This document shows, piece by piece, positions 44,738 to 46,936 of a stretch of DNA of 46,936 nt; the first letter of the stretch is position 1, and each line of letters begins with the position of its first letter. The notes below the pieces were generated by a model, which saw only the letters and a program-made list of their open reading frames with translations, ran no database searches and had not been told where the DNA came from. The DNA is from Chitinophagaceae bacterium (GTDB taxonomy: Bacteria > Bacteroidota > Bacteroidia > Chitinophagales > Chitinophagaceae): contig JAIEMK010000006.1 in NCBI GenBank assembly GCA_019752295.1, forward strand, positions 1 through 46,936, read 5' to 3'. Made by a program: the position numbers and the translations under genes.

Positions 44738-45370
44738 ATGTCATTAGTAGCAAAAAAAGCTCCCCATTTCTCAGTTGGAGCGGTTATCAACGGTGAAGAG
44801 ATCATCGAAAATTTTAGTTTAGAACAATATATCGGCAAGAATCATGTAATTCTTTTTTTCTATCCAAAGGATTTTACATTTGTTTGTCCTACCGAAATCC
44901 ATGCATTTCAGGAAAAACTAGCTGAGTTCGAAAAAAGAAATACAGTAGTGATAGGTTGTTCAACAGATACCGAAGAAACACATCTTGCCTGGTTAAATAC
45001 ATCAAAAGATAATGGTGGTATTCAGGGAGTAACTTTCCCGATTCTGGCAGATGCTTCTAAAACCATTTCGCTGAATTACGGTGTATTAGGTGGTGAATAC
45101 ATTTATAATAGCGATACCAAAACATGGTCGTTTAAAGGTGACCCGATTGCATTTCGTGGTACTTTTCTGATTGATAAAGAAGGTATTGTTCGCCATGAAT
45201 CGATCAATGATTTTCCTTTGGGACGTAATATCGATGAATACCTACGTTTACTGGATGCACAACTGCACGTTGAAAAATATGGTGAAGTTTGTCCGGCGAA
45301 TTGGGAAGAAGGACAAGATGCCATGAAAGCAACTCACGAAGGTGTTTCAGAATACTTATCGAAGCATTAA
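44738..45370 (+). CDS. Peroxiredoxin (2-Cys, AhpC/TSA family)
   Basis: This 210-residue typical 2-Cys peroxiredoxin reduces hydrogen peroxide and organic peroxides. The peroxidatic cysteine is C50 in FYPKDFTFVCPTEI, and the resolving cysteine is C185 in YGEVCPANW. The C-terminus continues to SEYLSKH. The next gene, 35 bp on, encodes a thioredoxin-like protein that probably reduces it, and a third small gene follows. This is a coherent oxidative-stress operon. Confidence 0.96.
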   Translation: MSLVAKKAPHFSVGAVINGEEIIENFSLEQYIGKNHVILFFYPKDFTFVCPTEIHAFQEKLAEFEKRNTVVIGCSTDTEETHLAWLNTSKDNGGIQGVTFPILADASKTISLNYGVLGGEYIYNSDTKTWSFKGDPIAFRGTFLIDKEGIVRHESINDFPLGRNIDEYLRLLDAQLHVEKYGEVCPANWEEGQDAMKATHEGVSEYLSKH

Positions 45371-45405
45371 TTCATCAGGCGCAAAGCCGTTTTAAAATTG
45401 ATACT

Positions 45406-45726
45406 ATGTTAATTGAATTACAAGAAGACAATTTGCAAGAGATCGTGAATGCGAACGAAAAAGTAATGGTTCTATATGCTGCAGGTTGGTGTGGTAATTG
45501 CCGTTTGATGAAACCAAAATTCAAGCGTTTATCTACAGAAAATGAGAGCACTGCTTTTGTAATTGTGGATGCAGAAAAATTTCCACTTTCGCGCAAATTG
45601 GCTGCAGTGAATAACCTGCCAACATTTGCCGGTTTCAACAAAGGAAATTTGGTAAATCAGGTTCAGACCAATAAAGAAGAACAATTAAAAACTTTGATCC
45701 ATGAACTGAGCATAACAAAAATTTGA
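45406..45726 (+). CDS. Thioredoxin-family protein with WCGNC active site
   Basis: This 106-residue cytoplasmic thioredoxin fold has the active site WCGNC (residues 28-32), with Asn in place of the usual Pro, and a conserved cis-Pro in NNLPTFAGF. Without the Pro the redox potential may differ from standard thioredoxin. It lies directly after the peroxiredoxin and is probably its reductant. The last seven residues (E-L-S-I-T-K-I) and the TGA are encoded by the left end of dispersed repeat copy F. The listed ATG gives the standard N-terminus; a longer in-frame ORF overlaps the peroxiredoxin gene. Confidence 0.9.
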   Translation: MLIELQEDNLQEIVNANEKVMVLYAAGWCGNCRLMKPKFKRLSTENESTAFVIVDAEKFPLSRKLAAVNNLPTFAGFNKGNLVNQVQTNKEEQLKTLIHELSITKI

Positions 45727-45770
45727 TCCCAACCGAAATGTTTAAAGGCGAATTACATTTGGCAATTAAA
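45701..45770 (+). repeat. Dispersed intergenic repeat, copy F
   Basis: This copy reads ATGAACTGAGCATAACAAAA (one mismatch from consensus), then ATTTGATCCCAACCGAAATG, then TTTAAAGGCGAATTACATTT. It ends near GGCAATTAAA. Its left end encodes the thioredoxin C-terminus and stop, and its right end lies about 20 bp before the next ATG. Confidence 0.8.
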
Positions 45771-45789
45771 AAACAATAGAAATAATCAA

Positions 45790-46041
45790 ATGAAACTACC
45801 GGTAATTAAACAAATTCAGCGTACTTGTTCAGTTGCTGAAATAGAAACAGCAATCAAAGTACTTGAGAATACTTCTGAAGCACTTTCGCTAAAAGAAGAA
45901 GAGCTAAATGAAATTGGAGAGTTGATCTCAAATATGTGCGGCGCACTGGAAGTACACGAAATGGTAGCGTCTGGAATGTCGGAGAAAGATGCAGGAAATG
46001 CTTTTATGAAAAAAGTATTGGGATCGATCGATCAGAAATAA
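45790..46041 (+). CDS. Small conserved protein in the peroxiredoxin operon
   Basis: This 83-residue, soluble, strongly helical and acidic protein has MKLPVIKQIQRTCSVAEIETA at the start, NMCGALEVHEMVASGMSEKD in the middle and Cys13 and Cys50. Small proteins of this kind are known beside peroxiredoxin and thioredoxin genes in Bacteroidota (DUF6952-like, from memory), but no function is established. It is 63 bp after the thioredoxin gene with repeat copy F between, and a strong terminator follows. Involvement in redox defence is inferred from the operon only. Confidence 0.8.
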   Translation: MKLPVIKQIQRTCSVAEIETAIKVLENTSEALSLKEEELNEIGELISNMCGALEVHEMVASGMSEKDAGNAFMKKVLGSIDQK

Positions 46042-46061
46042 ATAAGAGGGACTGCAATACA

Positions 46062-46088
46062 GGGTCGGCCAATTGGTCGACTCTTTTG
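46062..46088 (+). terminator. Terminator of the peroxiredoxin operon
   Basis: GGGTCGGCC (46062-46070) pairs with GGTCGACTC (46075-46083), nine pairs with two wobbles over AATT, followed by TTTTG. It is 20 bp past the stop. Confidence 0.8.
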
Positions 46089-46097
46089 TTGCTAGCT

Positions 46098-46128
46098 ATA
46101 AAAGAATAACGCCCCGTATCGGAGCGTT
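46098..46128 (-). terminator. Terminator of the CBM48-like gene
   Basis: On the minus strand AACGCTCCG pairs with CGGGGCGTT around ATA (plus positions 46120-46128 and 46108-46116), followed by ATTCTTTTA. It lies 12 bp after the stop. Confidence 0.75.
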
Positions 46129-46140
46129 ACACATAGGATA

Positions 46141-46431
46141 TTATAATACGATGACGCTATTGTTGCCGCCGTAGATATTGGCACTCAGGCTATCAGCTTC
46201 GGGCTCATTTATCCACTCAGTAGCATTTACGCGGTACTTGAATTCGTGCTGTGAATTTTTAGGCAAAGAAACTTCAGCACTAAACGTACCGTCTTTCTTT
46301 TTACTCATTACAATGGAATTTTCCCAATCACTGTTCAAGCCTAAGATCTCGATAGTTTCAGCGTTTTCGCCGTTGAAGCTAAATTTTACTTTGCAATAAT
46401 CTTTTGTCTTGAAATAGGTTTTTTGTACCAT
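46141..46431 (-). CDS. Stand-alone CBM48/isoamylase-N-like domain protein
   Basis: This 96-residue protein consists of one immunoglobulin-like beta-sandwich resembling the glycogen-binding CBM48/early-set domain of isoamylases and AMPK beta. KVKFSFNGENAETIEILGLNSDW is the start, SAEVSLPKNSQHEFKYRV the middle, and EWINEPEAD the exit with the usual W and N-E-P-x-A-D motif. It has no signal peptide and no catalytic domain, so it probably binds alpha-glucans or regulates glycogen metabolism as a small cytoplasmic protein. This is inference; small stand-alone members are common in Bacteroidota. Confidence 0.85.
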   Translation of the reverse strand: MVQKTYFKTKDYCKVKFSFNGENAETIEILGLNSDWENSIVMSKKKDGTFSAEVSLPKNSQHEFKYRVNATEWINEPEADSLSANIYGGNNSVIVL

Positions 46432-46613
46432 TTTATTATGTTTTTTACAACCCTTAATACCTGCATATAAAAAAGGTAACCCAAAAAGACAAACGGTTAC
46501 ACAAAAATAATTATGTTTAATTTTTTAAATATAATACTCAAACAAAGTGCTGATCTTGCCTGTCAAACTGGTAGAAAAGAGTTAGGAAAGCATTTAATTT
46601 ATTTGTAATGGAG

Positions 46614-46936
46614 TTAGTTTTTCACATCAAATCGTCCATCTGTTATTCTAATGCTGTCTTTTGTAGCAGGATTGTAACCAGTAAATTCAAAGGTTCCAGC
46701 GACAATTCTGGTAGTTCTATCGGCAACTGTTAATATTACTTTTCCTGTGTACTTCGCTGTTGTATAATAATCGATTGTTGCACTTCCATTCCATTTTGCA
46801 TAGTATCCATAATTATCTGGCCATGTTGCATATGGCATTGGCCAAGTATTTACATTTAGGTAATAGATACCAGCACTATCTACTTTCTTTATATAAATAT
46901 CTAAAAATGAATCATACCTGGAGGTTTGAATATAAA
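46614..46936 (-). CDS. Partial protein resembling Bacteroidota DUF6252-type lipoproteins
   Basis: The 3' end of a minus-strand gene runs past the right edge. The frame stays open from the stop at 46614 to the window end, giving about 107 residues. An internal ATG at 46838 is therefore not the true start. The visible part reads SFLDIYIKKVDSAGIYYLN, TYFTTAK-like strands, then AGTFEFTGYNPATKDSIRIT and DGRFDVKN at the end. G-T-F-x-F-x-x-x-N-P-A-x-x-D followed by I-T-x-G-R-F-D is typical of small beta-rich DUF6252-like proteins, usually lipoproteins. The N-terminus and any signal are outside the window. Confidence 0.75.
   Translation of the reverse strand, partial: YIQTSRYDSFLDIYIKKVDSAGIYYLNVNTWPMPYATWPDNYGYYAKWNGSATIDYYTTAKYTGKVILTVADRTTRIVAGTFEFTGYNPATKDSIRITDGRFDVKN

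Noticed and set aside
1..46936. tRNA, rRNA, CRISPR array, prophage, insertion sequence or plasmid origin
   Set aside because: I looked through the gaps and gene list and saw no cloverleaf, regularly spaced direct repeats, transposase, integrase or phage structural gene. A covariance search could still reveal small RNAs.

Overview
The window is a contiguous, gene-dense stretch of a chromosome from a member of the Bacteroidota, most likely Chitinophagaceae-like. Evidence for the phylum: type III glutamine synthetase, a T9SS-type C-terminal sorting domain on a PKD-repeat protein, a very large alpha-2-macroglobulin with a SusC-plug-like stretch, AT-rich leaders without purine-rich ribosome binding sites, and -7 boxes of the TAnnTTTG type with TTG/TTTG about 19-21 nt upstream. 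I see no rRNA, tRNA, CRISPR array, transposase or phage module. The family-level placement is inference.

Layout. 118-5457 (minus): purL > hldD > proC > outer-membrane beta-barrel, a compact run of purine, LPS-heptose, proline and envelope genes. 5567-6289 (minus): a secreted GIN-domain adhesin-like protein. 6677-9426 (plus): glutamine synthetase III and a small LTxxQ periplasmic protein. 9535-12123 (minus): efp-accB-accC. 12517-22885 (plus): PKD/T9SS protein, sucD, a 2058-residue alpha-2-macroglobulin, a FAD oxidoreductase and a membrane protein. 23257-25073 (plus): two small lipoproteins and a glutathionylspermidine-synthase-like ATP-grasp ligase, convergent with an MFS transporter (25084-26223). 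26323-28149: aspS. 28351-31756 (plus): a circularly permuted ATP-grasp / alpha-E / transglutaminase triad, then a small membrane protein and rarA. 33707-39259: a flavoprotein, a GNAT, an unknown protein and uvrA. 39508-42306 (plus): promoter, SAM-I riboswitch, a trans-sulfuration enzyme and homoserine dehydrogenase (methionine branch). 42380-46936: PAP2 phosphatase, M28 peptidase, a peroxiredoxin-thioredoxin-small protein operon, a CBM48-like protein and a truncated lipoprotein-like gene.

Two things stand out. First, a dispersed repeat of about 75 bp occurs six times (positions 1-75, 6301-6373, 9521-9543, 12435-12516, 39290-39330, 45701-45770), plus a tandem half-copy at 12388-12434. It supplies the stop codon and last residues of accC and of the thioredoxin, sits directly before start codons, and provides the likely -33 box of uvrA. 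Second, the elongation factor P in the classical efp-accB-accC cluster has no PGKG tip. Its loop reads NKTARAAAK with Arg32 at the tip, which resembles the arginine-modified (EarP-type) EF-P branch. Other points of interest are two unrelated ATP-grasp amide-ligase loci within about 4 kb, a degenerate thioester and an embedded TonB-plug-like fragment in the alpha-2-macroglobulin, and a promoter-proximal terminator-like hairpin before the ATP-grasp triad.
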